A program made the translations under genes and the position numbers. The notes beneath the pieces are model-generated. The model did no database searches and was not told the origin of the DNA. It saw only the letters and a list, made by a program, of their open reading frames with translations. This document shows, one piece after another, positions 1 to 7,007 of a stretch of 25,045 nucleotides of DNA. Position 1 is the stretch's first letter. Every line of letters begins with the position of its first letter. The stretch spans positions 1-25,045 of the forward strand of contig JANRIZ010000017.1 of NCBI GenBank assembly GCA_033764445.1, in the 5' to 3' direction. Source of the stretch: JANRIZ01 sp033764445 (GTDB lineage: Bacteria > Verrucomicrobiota > Verrucomicrobiia > JAWXBN01).

Positions 1-27
1 TTTCCGGAATTTTTCAAATCTATCTCA

Positions 28-57
28 TTGACTTTCAATTCTTTAAACGGCTATATA
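28..57 (+). promoter_or_regulatory. Candidate sigma-70 promoter upstream of eno
   Basis: A TTGACT box at 28-33 and a TATATA box at 52-57 are separated by 18 bases, inside an AT-rich stretch that contrasts with the GC-rich coding DNA. The start codon of eno follows at 105, leaving a leader of about 40 bases. No strong Shine-Dalgarno sequence precedes that ATG. Box similarity and position are seen; promoter activity is inferred. Confidence 0.4.
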
Positions 58-104
58 CGGCCATCACCCCGTCAATCAACCCTCCTTAATCAACAGAATT
101 ATTT

Positions 105-1379
105 ATGAGCCAAATTGCAGAGATACATGCGCGTGCGATCCTTGATTCCCGTGGAAACCCGACCGTGGAAGTGGATGTGGAACTTGAAAGTGGAGCCATG
201 GGCCGGGCGGCCGTCCCCTCCGGGGCCTCCACCGGGGAGCATGAGGCGTGGGAACTGCGCGATGGGGACAAGGGCGTGTACCTGGGCAAGGGTGTTTCCA
301 AGGCTGTGGAGAATGTCAATACACTCATCGCCCGGGAACTCGCCGGATTGAGCGCGTATGACCAGACGGCCATTGACCGGACCATGATTGCGTTGGATGG
401 CACCAAAAACAAATCCAAGCTCGGGGCCAATGCCATTCTGGGTGTGTCGCTGGCCACGGCGCATGCCGCCGCCGCCGATCTGGGTGTGCCGCTTTTCAAA
501 TATATCGGTGGACCCAACGCCAAGGTGTTGCCTGTGCCGATGATGAACATCATGAATGGCGGGGCCCATTCGGATGCGCCCATTGATTTTCAGGAATTCA
601 TGATCATGCCCAAGGGTTTTGACACCTTTTCCCGTGCCCTGCAGGCGGGGACCGAAATCTTTCATTCCCTTAAAAGTGTCCTCAAAAAGCGGGGGTTGAA
701 CACCGCCGTGGGCGATGAGGGTGGGTTCGCCCCCAACCTCAGTTCGGCCACCGAGGCACTGGATGTCATCAGCCAGGCCGTCGAATCCTCCGGGTACAGA
801 CTCGGCGAGCAGATTTTCTTCGCCCTCGACGTGGCGTCCAGCGAGTTTTACGACAAGGAATCCAACTGCTACGTTTTCAAGAAGTCCGACAAGTCCCGCA
901 AGACCGGTCCCGAGCTGGTGGACTATTACGCGCAGCTGGCGGAGCGTTATCCCCTCATTTCCATTGAGGACGGATGTGCGGAGAATGACTGGGCCACCTG
1001 GAAGCTCCTGACCGAAAAGCTCGGCCACAAAATGCAGCTGGTGGGTGATGACCTTTTTGTGACCAATGTGGAATTCCTCCGCCGCGGCATCGAGACGGGC
1101 ACCGCCAATTCGATCCTGGTCAAGGTCAACCAGATCGGGTCGCTGACCGAGACCCTTGACGCCGTGGAGCTGGCGAAGGAAAACAGCTACACCGCCGTCA
1201 TCAGCCACCGTTCCGGTGAGACCGAGGACACGACCATTTCGGATATTGCCGTGGCGACCAATGCGGGCCAGATCAAGACCGGGTCCCTGTGCCGGACCGA
1301 CCGTGTGGCCAAGTACAACCAGTTGTTGCGCATTGAGGAAACCCTCGGCGAATGTGCCATTTATGGCGGGAAACTATAG
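105..1379 (+). CDS. eno: Enolase (phosphopyruvate hydratase)
   Basis: Enolase interconverts 2-phosphoglycerate and phosphoenolpyruvate in glycolysis and gluconeogenesis in the cytoplasm. The 424-residue product has the usual bacterial length and starts MSQIAEIHARAILDSRGNPT, the typical enolase N-terminus. Expected catalytic and metal residues are all visible: GDEGG with E205, D242 (ALDVAS), E288 (SIEDG), D315 (GDDLFVTN), K340 (VKVNQIG), the SHRSGE motif with H368, and K391 in the IKTGS segment. The CRTDR motif near the end is also present. The stop codon lies inside the start of the next gene (17 bp overlap), so the two genes are probably cotranscribed and translationally coupled. A candidate promoter lies at 28-57 and a terminator after the second gene. 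Confidence 0.98.
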   Translation: MSQIAEIHARAILDSRGNPTVEVDVELESGAMGRAAVPSGASTGEHEAWELRDGDKGVYLGKGVSKAVENVNTLIARELAGLSAYDQTAIDRTMIALDGTKNKSKLGANAILGVSLATAHAAAADLGVPLFKYIGGPNAKVLPVPMMNIMNGGAHSDAPIDFQEFMIMPKGFDTFSRALQAGTEIFHSLKSVLKKRGLNTAVGDEGGFAPNLSSATEALDVISQAVESSGYRLGEQIFFALDVASSEFYDKESNCYVFKKSDKSRKTGPELVDYYAQLAERYPLISIEDGCAENDWATWKLLTEKLGHKMQLVGDDLFVTNVEFLRRGIETGTANSILVKVNQIGSLTETLDAVELAKENSYTAVISHRSGETEDTTISDIAVATNAGQIKTGSLCRTDRVAKYNQLLRIEETLGECAIYGGKL

Positions 1380-1782
1380 AAGAAATTCCAAACTGGAGCT
1401 TCGCCGTCCCGGCGAGGGCGCCATCAACTTGTGGGATGTCCTCAACAAGCTGGTCGGCTACGCCATCATTCTGGGCATTCTTTTTGTGGTGTTTCTGTTT
1501 TTTCTGCCCGTTCTCAAGGAGGTGCGGATATTTGAAAAGCAGGCCGCAGACAAAAGGCAGCAACTGATGGCGGCGGAGACGCACCAGAAAAGACTCCTTG
1601 AGGAGGTGGAACTGCTCAAACATGATCCCGAGTACAATGAACGCATTGCCCGGGAACGCATGGGGCTGGCCCGAAGCAACGAGGTGATCTTCCGGTTCCC
1701 GCCCCTACCCAAACCCGTTCCCTCCACTCCCGCCGCCCGGGACAATGCAAAACCCGGTCAGAAATCCGCGGCAAACCAGTAG
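1363..1782 (+). CDS. FtsB/DivIC-type septum formation initiator protein
   Basis: This is a small bitopic membrane protein of 139 residues. A basic N-terminal cytoplasmic part is followed by one hydrophobic segment (about residues 30-50), a charged coiled-coil stretch (about 52-88), and the family hallmark DPEYNERIARERMGLARSNE leading into a VIFRF strand. FtsB/DivIC proteins bind FtsL and FtsQ/DivIB in the divisome and help activate septal peptidoglycan synthesis. The ATG at 1363 lies inside the 3' end of eno in another frame. It is the only nearby start that leaves a sensible N-terminus; the reading frame remains open further upstream, but there it is antiparallel noise within eno. An eno-ftsB order is common in bacteria. 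The Pro/Ala-rich tail after residue 112 looks disordered. Confidence 0.87.
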   Translation: MAGNYRRNSKLELRRPGEGAINLWDVLNKLVGYAIILGILFVVFLFFLPVLKEVRIFEKQAADKRQQLMAAETHQKRLLEEVELLKHDPEYNERIARERMGLARSNEVIFRFPPLPKPVPSTPAARDNAKPGQKSAANQ

Positions 1783-1794
1783 GGACGGAGCAGG

Positions 1795-1828
1795 GGGGGG
1801 AGGTCATCGCCTCCGCCCTATTTTTTTT
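1795..1828 (+). terminator. Rho-independent terminator of the eno-ftsB operon
   Basis: A G-rich arm at 1795-1803 pairs with CCTCCGCCC at 1810-1818 (one mismatch) around a TCATCG loop, followed by a tract ending in eight T at 1821-1828. The T tract doubles as the last lysine codons of the convergent TPR gene, so the terminator overlaps the 3' end of that gene. Confidence 0.7.
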
Positions 1829-3632
1829 CCGCTGCTTCCTTTTCCCATTCCCCGAGGGTTTTGAGAAGTTTTTCCCTGCGGGCGGGGTCGTCGCATTTTT
1901 CAACAGCCCACTTCTGCCAGGCCAGTGCGTCCTTGAGATGGCCCAGGCGGTGGTAGGTCTCCGCGACGTGGCTGAGCACGATGTCGTCCTTGTAATCGAT
2001 GAGTTCGGCCGCACGCAACAGTTCCCTGAGCGCCGGCTTGAATTTGCCCTGACGGAAGTACACCCAGCCGAGACTGTCGATGTAGGCCCCATTGTCAGGG
2101 TCCATTTTGAGGGCCTTGCGGATCATTTCCTCGGAGGCCGGGAGATGGAGATTGCGGTCGGTCCACGAGTATCCGAGGTAATTGAGCGCGGCATGGTTTT
2201 CCGGGTTGAGTTCGATTGACTTTTTGAGATGTTCCTCCGCCCGGGCCATGTCCCCCATCTGCTCGTAGGTTGCCCCCAGATCAAAATAGAAGTCGCTGTT
2301 GATCAGACCATCGCCGGGTTTCGCCTTGGCCCGGACCTCGTCGAATTTGGCCAGGGCCGTTTTGAAGTCCTTGGCCTCGCGGTAGGCCACGGCCAGAAAC
2401 TGGGTGAGAACCAGTTGATTGGGAAAACGCAGTTCGGCCTTTTGGAGAAAACTGATCGCCTTTTGGGGTTGTTTTTCCTGGAGGTAGTGGGATGCAATCT
2501 TGATGTAGGCCATAAGATTGCGGGAGTTGATGTCGAGCGCCTTGAGGTAGGCTTCCAGCGCCCCCTCCGGGTCCTTTGCCTCCTGTTTGATGTCCCCCAT
2601 GGCGACCATGACGTCGGAGCGGGTCGGGTTCTGTTTGAGGATCGCCTCCAGCAGACTGAGGGCCGTTTTTTTGTCACCCTTGGCCGCATAGGTGAGGGCC
2701 ATTTTTTCCCGGACCCCCAGGGCATCGGGATAAAAGGTGATCACCCGCATGTACTGTTCAATGGCCTTGTCGTAATTCTTGATCGTGACGTAGAAGTCGG
2801 CCATGCGGAGAAGACCATTGAGTTCGTCCGGATTCAGGGAAAGCGCCTTTTTGTAGAATCCCTCCAGGCGCCTGACGCGGTCGGGAGTGCGCAGGACCGG
2901 GGACCGGTTCAGCACGGTGGCGTACATGTCGCCGAGATTGAGCCAGTGGGGGGCATGGGGGGCCAGTTGTTCGGAGGCTTTTTCCAGGACCCCCAGGGCT
3001 TTCTCAAATTGCCCCCGTTCCATGTGCATTTCGTAGAGATACTGGTAGGGGGCGACCTTGGCGGGGTCCAGTTCAATGGCTTTCTGGGCGTTGAGAATGG
3101 CCGCCTCCTTGTTGCCGGAGGCACGCTGTGCGAACGACAGGGCGCTGTAGGCGACCGAGGATCTGGGGTTGGACTTGATGAGGTTTTGAAAGAGGGTGAT
3201 CGCCTTGGCGTTCTGCTCGCGACGCAGGTATTCAAACCCGACCTTCATGCCCAGGTCGACAAAGGCGGGGTCCAGTTCCACGGCTTTTTCGTAGGCGGCC
3301 AGTGCGGCATCAAATTCCCCGCGATTTTCCGCGATCAACCCCAGCGAGTACTGCGCCATGGCATCGGATTTCCGCTGTTGGCGCGGCCCGGGTTTGATAT
3401 CCGTGGGTTTGGGTTCGACCTTCAGGGCCGGGGCCAGATTGGTTGCCCCCCGGTGCAAGGCCCCGTCCTCCAGAAGGATGTTGGGGGTGAGGGTGGGGGC
3501 ATTGGTTGCCGCCACCGGGACCGTTGCGGGCACGGGCTTGTCGCCGGGGGCCGAAGCCGCCCGGTTGGAAAGACACAGGAGGAGAGCGAAGAACAGAAGG
3601 GAGAGTACGGCCCGTGAGGGCCGGACTCCCAC
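1818..3632 (-). CDS. Exported tetratricopeptide-repeat protein
   Basis: About 600 residues, almost all built of TPR helix pairs. Recurring patterns include AxAxYxxAxxLDP, e.g. ALAAYEKAVELDPAF, AILNAQKAIELDPAK and AEEHLKKSIELNPENHAAL, with roughly a dozen or more repeats. The N-terminus has an Arg followed by a long hydrophobic run and ASA, a Sec signal peptide, so the protein is exported; no lipobox is evident. The frame stays open to a GTG at 3686, but that start would overlap the small upstream gene and place about 18 extra residues before the signal peptide. The GTG at 3632 is preferred, without a good Shine-Dalgarno for either. TPR proteins are scaffolds; the partner is unknown. Likely transcribed with hisG and the small basic gene upstream. 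Confidence 0.85.
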   Translation of the reverse strand: MGVRPSRAVLSLLFFALLLCLSNRAASAPGDKPVPATVPVAATNAPTLTPNILLEDGALHRGATNLAPALKVEPKPTDIKPGPRQQRKSDAMAQYSLGLIAENRGEFDAALAAYEKAVELDPAFVDLGMKVGFEYLRREQNAKAITLFQNLIKSNPRSSVAYSALSFAQRASGNKEAAILNAQKAIELDPAKVAPYQYLYEMHMERGQFEKALGVLEKASEQLAPHAPHWLNLGDMYATVLNRSPVLRTPDRVRRLEGFYKKALSLNPDELNGLLRMADFYVTIKNYDKAIEQYMRVITFYPDALGVREKMALTYAAKGDKKTALSLLEAILKQNPTRSDVMVAMGDIKQEAKDPEGALEAYLKALDINSRNLMAYIKIASHYLQEKQPQKAISFLQKAELRFPNQLVLTQFLAVAYREAKDFKTALAKFDEVRAKAKPGDGLINSDFYFDLGATYEQMGDMARAEEHLKKSIELNPENHAALNYLGYSWTDRNLHLPASEEMIRKALKMDPDNGAYIDSLGWVYFRQGKFKPALRELLRAAELIDYKDDIVLSHVAETYHRLGHLKDALAWQKWAVEKCDDPARREKLLKTLGEWEKEAAEKK

Positions 3633-3651
3633 GGGAGCACACTGCGACCGG

Positions 3652-3750
3652 CTAGCGGTGCAGGTTCTTCTTGTGACGGTCCGCACGGGAACGTTTGCGG
3701 CGTTTGTGTTTGTTGATTTTTGATTTTCTGCGTTTCTTGAGCGAACCCAT
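3652..3750 (-). CDS. AURKAIP1/COX24 (mS38-like) small basic protein
   Basis: A 32-codon gene too short for most gene finders. The product starts MGSLKKRRKSKINKHKRRKR and ends DRHKKNLHR. It is over half Lys/Arg/His, with the pattern of the AURKAIP1/COX24 family (DUF1713). Members are mitochondrial ribosomal protein mS38 and tiny bacterial homologues; a ribosomal small-subunit role in this bacterium is inferred. The start is supported by AGGAG about seven bases upstream of the ATG at 3750, one of the best ribosome-binding sites in the window. It sits 20 bases after the hisG stop and just before the TPR gene, so it is probably cotranscribed with hisG. Confidence 0.8.
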   Translation of the reverse strand: MGSLKKRRKSKINKHKRRKRSRADRHKKNLHR

Positions 3751-3770
3751 TGGACTCTCCTGGGGGTGGT

Positions 3771-4670
3771 TTAATAGATTAATTTGTTCAGAGGATACTC
3801 GATGATCCCCTCGGCTCCAAGTCTTTTCAGTTGGGGGATGATTTCACGGACCGTGTGTTCATCAATGACCGTTTCCACCGCCACCCAGCCCTTGAGACTG
3901 AGAGGGGCGATGGTCGGATTGCGGAGGGCGGGCAGACTTTCGAGCAGGTGCGTGAGCTGGACCTCCTCGATGTTCATCTTGAGGCCCACCTTTTGACGGG
4001 CGGCGATGGCACCCTGGAGCAGCATGCGGATCATCTCCATTTTCTGCAGTTTCCACGGGCGATTGAGCGCTTCGGTATTGGCGATGAGCTGCGGATAGGA
4101 CTCCATGATCGTATCGACAATGCGCAATTTGTTGGCCCGGAGGGAGGAGCCCGTTTCAGTGATATCCACAATCGCATCCACCAGATCGGGCACCTTGATT
4201 TCGGTTGCGCCCCAGGAGAATTCGACCTTGGCCGAGACACCATGGCGGGCGAGGTAGGCTTTGGTCAGATTGACCGCCTCCGTGGCGATCCGTTTTCCCT
4301 CCAGGTCCCTGACCGATCTGATGGGTGAGGTTTCCGGAACCGCCAGAACCCAACGGGCCGGGGAGGAGGTGGCCTTGCTGTAGGGCAGGTCGCAGAGGAC
4401 GGTGATCTGGGACTGGTTTTCGGCGATCCAGTCCTTGCCCGTGATGCCGCAATCAAAGTAACCGGTTTCCACGTAGCGGGAGACTTCCTGGGCGCGGACC
4501 ACCCGGCCTTCGAGTTCGGGGTCGTCGATATTGGGTTTGTAGGAACGGCTGGAGAGTCCGATCTGCCATCCGGCCCGTGCAAAAAGCTGCAGGGTTGCCT
4601 CCTGCAGGGAGCCTGCCGGGAAACCAAACTTGAGAATTTGCGTTGAATCCGTCATAAAAGAAGGGGACAT
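3771..4670 (-). CDS. hisG: ATP phosphoribosyltransferase, long form
   Basis: HisG joins ATP and PRPP to form phosphoribosyl-ATP, the first step of histidine synthesis. The 299-residue length fits the long form, which carries its own C-terminal ACT-like regulatory domain (about residues 225-299) and needs no HisZ. The N-terminal part has KFGFPAGSL and the periplasmic-binding-protein-like fold segments. The PRPP-binding signature is clear at about 169-180 (DITETGSSLRAN). ATGs at 4670 and 4655 are both possible starts; neither has a convincing Shine-Dalgarno. No other his genes are in the window. A leader of about 220 bp with several hairpins precedes it. In this family the C-terminal domain mediates feedback inhibition by histidine. 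Confidence 0.95.
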   Translation of the reverse strand: MSPSFMTDSTQILKFGFPAGSLQEATLQLFARAGWQIGLSSRSYKPNIDDPELEGRVVRAQEVSRYVETGYFDCGITGKDWIAENQSQITVLCDLPYSKATSSPARWVLAVPETSPIRSVRDLEGKRIATEAVNLTKAYLARHGVSAKVEFSWGATEIKVPDLVDAIVDITETGSSLRANKLRIVDTIMESYPQLIANTEALNRPWKLQKMEMIRMLLQGAIAARQKVGLKMNIEEVQLTHLLESLPALRNPTIAPLSLKGWVAVETVIDEHTVREIIPQLKRLGAEGIIEYPLNKLIY

Positions 4671-4894
4671 TCACTACGGATTATCGGGAGGTAGCACAAG
4701 AGGAATTTCTGGCTTGGCCCAAAAGCCGGCCGGGGATCGGGATTGAAGCTCATCCCGAAGGACGGGTTTTCAATGGGTGCAACGCCCTGCGAGGGCTTTT
4801 CCGTGGATTCCATGATCCCGGGGCGTGGCCGCCGGTTTCCCATACGGCGGCCCATGGAGCCTGCCTCAGAGGCGATCTCTTTCTTTAAAATGCC
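4671..4894 (-). promoter_or_regulatory. Structured leader region upstream of hisG
   Basis: This 224-base gap holds no convincing gene. Read in the direction of hisG it contains four successive inverted repeats: 4827-4852 (8 bp perfect, 10-base loop), 4784-4796 (GCCCT/AGGGC, 3-base loop), 4737-4758 (TCGGGAT/ATCCCGA, 8-base loop) and 4711-4727 (GGCTT/AAGCC, 7-base loop). None is followed by a T tract in the hisG direction. It could be a regulatory RNA leader, the 3' region of the dioxygenase transcript, or both. I did not recognise a known riboswitch, and no His-codon-rich leader peptide was found. Confidence 0.3.
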
Positions 4895-5722
4895 CTAGTG
4901 CCTGCCACTGGCGTCATCCGTGTTGAAGTTCGGATTGATGCCGCAGAGAATCATGCCCTGGCCGCGTGAGACATGCTGGTTGAGAAGCGGTTGGTCTGCG
5001 GCGTCCTTCAATTGCAGGAGAATATTCCGGCGGAAACGGTCGGAGCCGTTGACCTTGGAGCCATGCAGGGTCAGATAATTGAAGGCGACCGCACCGCCCG
5101 CCCTGACCGGGGCTGAAATGCCATCCTCCAGCGAATATTTTTTCTGGTCCACGTACCAGCTTTGCCCCCCGCTGTTGGCGGTCTTCAGGGGGCCGAATTT
5201 GTGGCTGCCGGGAATGACACGGAGCCCGCCATTGTCGTCATCGGTGTCATCCAGATGGATGGAGATGGCCATCATGGAGTGGAGGGTGTGGGGGAAATAG
5301 GGATGGTCCTGGTGCATGGGAAACATCCCCCCGGTCCGGGGCTTTTTGTAAATGAGCTTTGTATGGTGCAGCATGACGTTCGGGCCAATCAGGGCCGAGG
5401 CGAGCTGAAGCACCCTCTCGCGGGCCAGCAGACGGAAGTAGGAACTGCGATAGAACTGCATGTCATGGATGCCGTTGACCTCATATCGGGCCATTTCCTC
5501 GGGAGGCAGATAGTCGCCCGACCATGTGAAGACGCCCGTCTGCTCCGTCTTTTTCCCATGAGCCTTGGCCATGGCGGCCTGATTGACGATGTCATCTGCG
5601 TCACGCCGGAGTTCCCGGACCAGATCCATGTCGATGAGGTTGTCGATCACCAGATACCCCTGCTCCCTGTAAAACTTTACATCTTCGGCGGAAACAACTT
5701 CGTTTTCAAGGAGGGTATTCAT
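4895..5722 (-). CDS. Phytanoyl-CoA dioxygenase (PhyH) family protein
   Basis: A 275-residue protein of the Fe(II)/2-oxoglutarate-dependent PhyH family, which hydroxylates small substrates; the substrate here is unknown. Visible features are the N-terminal YREQGYLVIDNLID start typical of the family, the iron-binding HxD (H137, D139 in MHQDHPYF), a GGLRVIPGSH segment (about 165-174), and a distal H220 (LTLHGSKVNGSD). Arginines at 229-232 may contact 2-oxoglutarate. The ATG at 5722 follows no clear Shine-Dalgarno. It is transcribed divergently from an AraC-type regulator 75 bases away, suggesting that the regulator controls it. Such pairs are frequent in Verrucomicrobia and Planctomycetes, usually linked to sugar or osmolyte metabolism. 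Expected size for the family. Confidence 0.9.
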   Translation of the reverse strand: MNTLLENEVVSAEDVKFYREQGYLVIDNLIDMDLVRELRRDADDIVNQAAMAKAHGKKTEQTGVFTWSGDYLPPEEMARYEVNGIHDMQFYRSSYFRLLARERVLQLASALIGPNVMLHHTKLIYKKPRTGGMFPMHQDHPYFPHTLHSMMAISIHLDDTDDDNGGLRVIPGSHKFGPLKTANSGGQSWYVDQKKYSLEDGISAPVRAGGAVAFNYLTLHGSKVNGSDRFRRNILLQLKDAADQPLLNQHVSRGQGMILCGINPNFNTDDASGRH

Positions 5723-5736
5723 GGTGTGTGAAAGGT

Positions 5737-5755
5737 GATTGAATTGTTTACAATC
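5737..5755. promoter_or_regulatory. Palindromic operator candidate between PhyH and AraC genes
   Basis: GATTG at 5737-5741 and CAATC at 5751-5755 form an inverted repeat around nine AT-rich bases, in the middle of the 75-base divergent intergenic region. This is a plausible binding site for the AraC-type regulator or a shared promoter element. AraC proteins often use direct rather than inverted repeats, so the assignment is weak. Confidence 0.25.
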
Positions 5756-5797
5756 GATGAAACTCGTGAAATCCTATCATGAAACCGGAAGATCACA

Positions 5798-6796
5798 ATG
5801 ACTCCCCAGGCCAAAAACTTGACAAATCCGGACAATGCTCCGAAATCATTTTTTGAGCATTCGATCCGGATGGGCCGTTATCGTCTGTTTTATCTGGGGC
5901 CATTCCGGGCCGGATTCCAGAGGGAACTGACCAATCGCCGGCACCGGCACAGTTATTTTGAGGTATGCCTGGTGACCTCCGGACGGGGACTCTTTACGCA
6001 TGACGGAGAGGAGCATGCCCTGAAGACCGGGGATTTGTTTGTGGCATGGCCGGAGGTATACCACGAGATATCCTCGTTCAAAACACGGGATCTGGTGGTG
6101 GAGTTTTTCAGCTTTTCGATTGTGCCGGATACCATGGTTCATGGGGAGGAGGAGGTCTCCCGGGTGATTGCGGGATTTCTTGAGCAACCCCGGATCATTG
6201 CCGTTTTGTGCGGATTTTTGCATCATTACTTTGATCTTTTCAGCGAGGGCCTCCGGGAGTCCGGTCCGGACAGTGCCTGCCTGCGGGAGCGTCTGATGGG
6301 GCAGTTGCTGCTGCATGTGATGACGTGTCTGACCCGCCGGGAGACCCCATTGGAAATGCCCCGGCACCCCGGGAACGGACCGTCGCCGGGCACGGTCAGC
6401 CGGGCTTTGTTGCTGATTGAAAGGAATCTTTCCGGGCCACTCCGTGTGGGCGGCCTGGCGCGGGAATGCGGCGTTTCCGAGCGTCAGCTCCGGCGGCTTT
6501 TTGACCGCCATCTGGGGCAGTCCGTCCATGAGGAGATCAACCGGCGGCGGTATCACAGGGCCCGCCTGCTTTTGACCACCGGGGATTTTAACATTGAGGA
6601 TGTGGCGCTTCAGGTGGGTGTTGAGAGTCCCGCCCAATTCAGCCGGTGGTTTCGCAGATGTTCCGGGGAAAGTCCGCGGGAATTCCCGCTGAGACGGTTT
6701 CATGCCGCCCTTTCCGGGTGGGGCCGGGGGGGGCCGCGGTATTTGAGACGGAGTTTTTTTCCCGGGAAAAGGCGGAGTTACCGGCTCCTCCCATGA
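5798..6796 (+). CDS. AraC family transcriptional regulator
   Basis: A 332-residue regulator. Its N-terminal half is a cupin-like sensor domain (RRHRHSYFEVCLVTSGRG at about 47-64, then GDLFVAWPEVYHEI), which in this family binds a small ligand. The C-terminal half is the double helix-turn-helix DNA-binding domain: first helix pair around 215-240 (LARECGVSERQLRRLFDRHL), second around 262-290 (DVALQVGVESPAQFSRWFRR), ending in SPREF. The last about 35 residues are Arg-rich and extend beyond the usual end. It is divergent from the PhyH dioxygenase gene and probably regulates it. No clear Shine-Dalgarno precedes ATG 5798. Effector unknown. Confidence 0.93.
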   Translation: MTPQAKNLTNPDNAPKSFFEHSIRMGRYRLFYLGPFRAGFQRELTNRRHRHSYFEVCLVTSGRGLFTHDGEEHALKTGDLFVAWPEVYHEISSFKTRDLVVEFFSFSIVPDTMVHGEEEVSRVIAGFLEQPRIIAVLCGFLHHYFDLFSEGLRESGPDSACLRERLMGQLLLHVMTCLTRRETPLEMPRHPGNGPSPGTVSRALLLIERNLSGPLRVGGLARECGVSERQLRRLFDRHLGQSVHEEINRRRYHRARLLLTTGDFNIEDVALQVGVESPAQFSRWFRRCSGESPREFPLRRFHAALSGWGRGGPRYLRRSFFPGKRRSYRLLP

Positions 6797-7007
6797 ATCG
6801 AAAAAAGTAGGAGAGGCCTTCCGGCCCTTCAAAAAAGTGGCCCGGAGCGGGAAATTCAAAAAAGGACTACCCAAAACCGGCATTTTTTGAAAAAGTGGCC
6901 CGTATGGAAACACCGATCCGACGGAGGAGCCGAGGACCCCTCGGGGGGAGGTGCGTTGAAAGCCGGTGGGAAGAGCCGGTGGCCGAGAGGCCGGACAGGA
7001 GAAGACT
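6797..7007. repeat. Four degenerate copies of a TTCAAAAAAGTGGCCC-like word
   Basis: Between the AraC and phosphatase genes, near copies of one word recur in direct orientation at 6798-6810 (TCGAAAAAAGTAG), 6828-6844 (TTCAAAAAAGTGGCCCG), 6855-6867 (TTCAAAAAAGGAC) and 6887-6902 (TTGAAAAAGTGGCCCG), spaced about 27-32 bases apart. A hairpin CCGAGG-acc-CCTCGG lies at 6930-6944. The repeats could be protein-binding sites for the downstream gene or decayed word repeats. No gene is evident in the gap. Confidence 0.4.

Noticed and set aside
2229..3617. 462-codon plus-strand frame opposite the TPR gene
   Set aside because: The minus strand shows periodic TPR motifs and a signal peptide; the plus-strand product shows only Gly/Val-rich shadow composition.
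4784..4800. GCCCT/AGGGC hairpin followed by TTTT as a plus-strand terminator
   Set aside because: No plus-strand gene lies upstream that it could terminate; it is kept only as one of the leader hairpins.
4652..4855. 67-codon minus-strand frame overlapping the hisG start
   Set aside because: No family resemblance and no ribosome-binding site; not His-rich, so not a credible his leader peptide.
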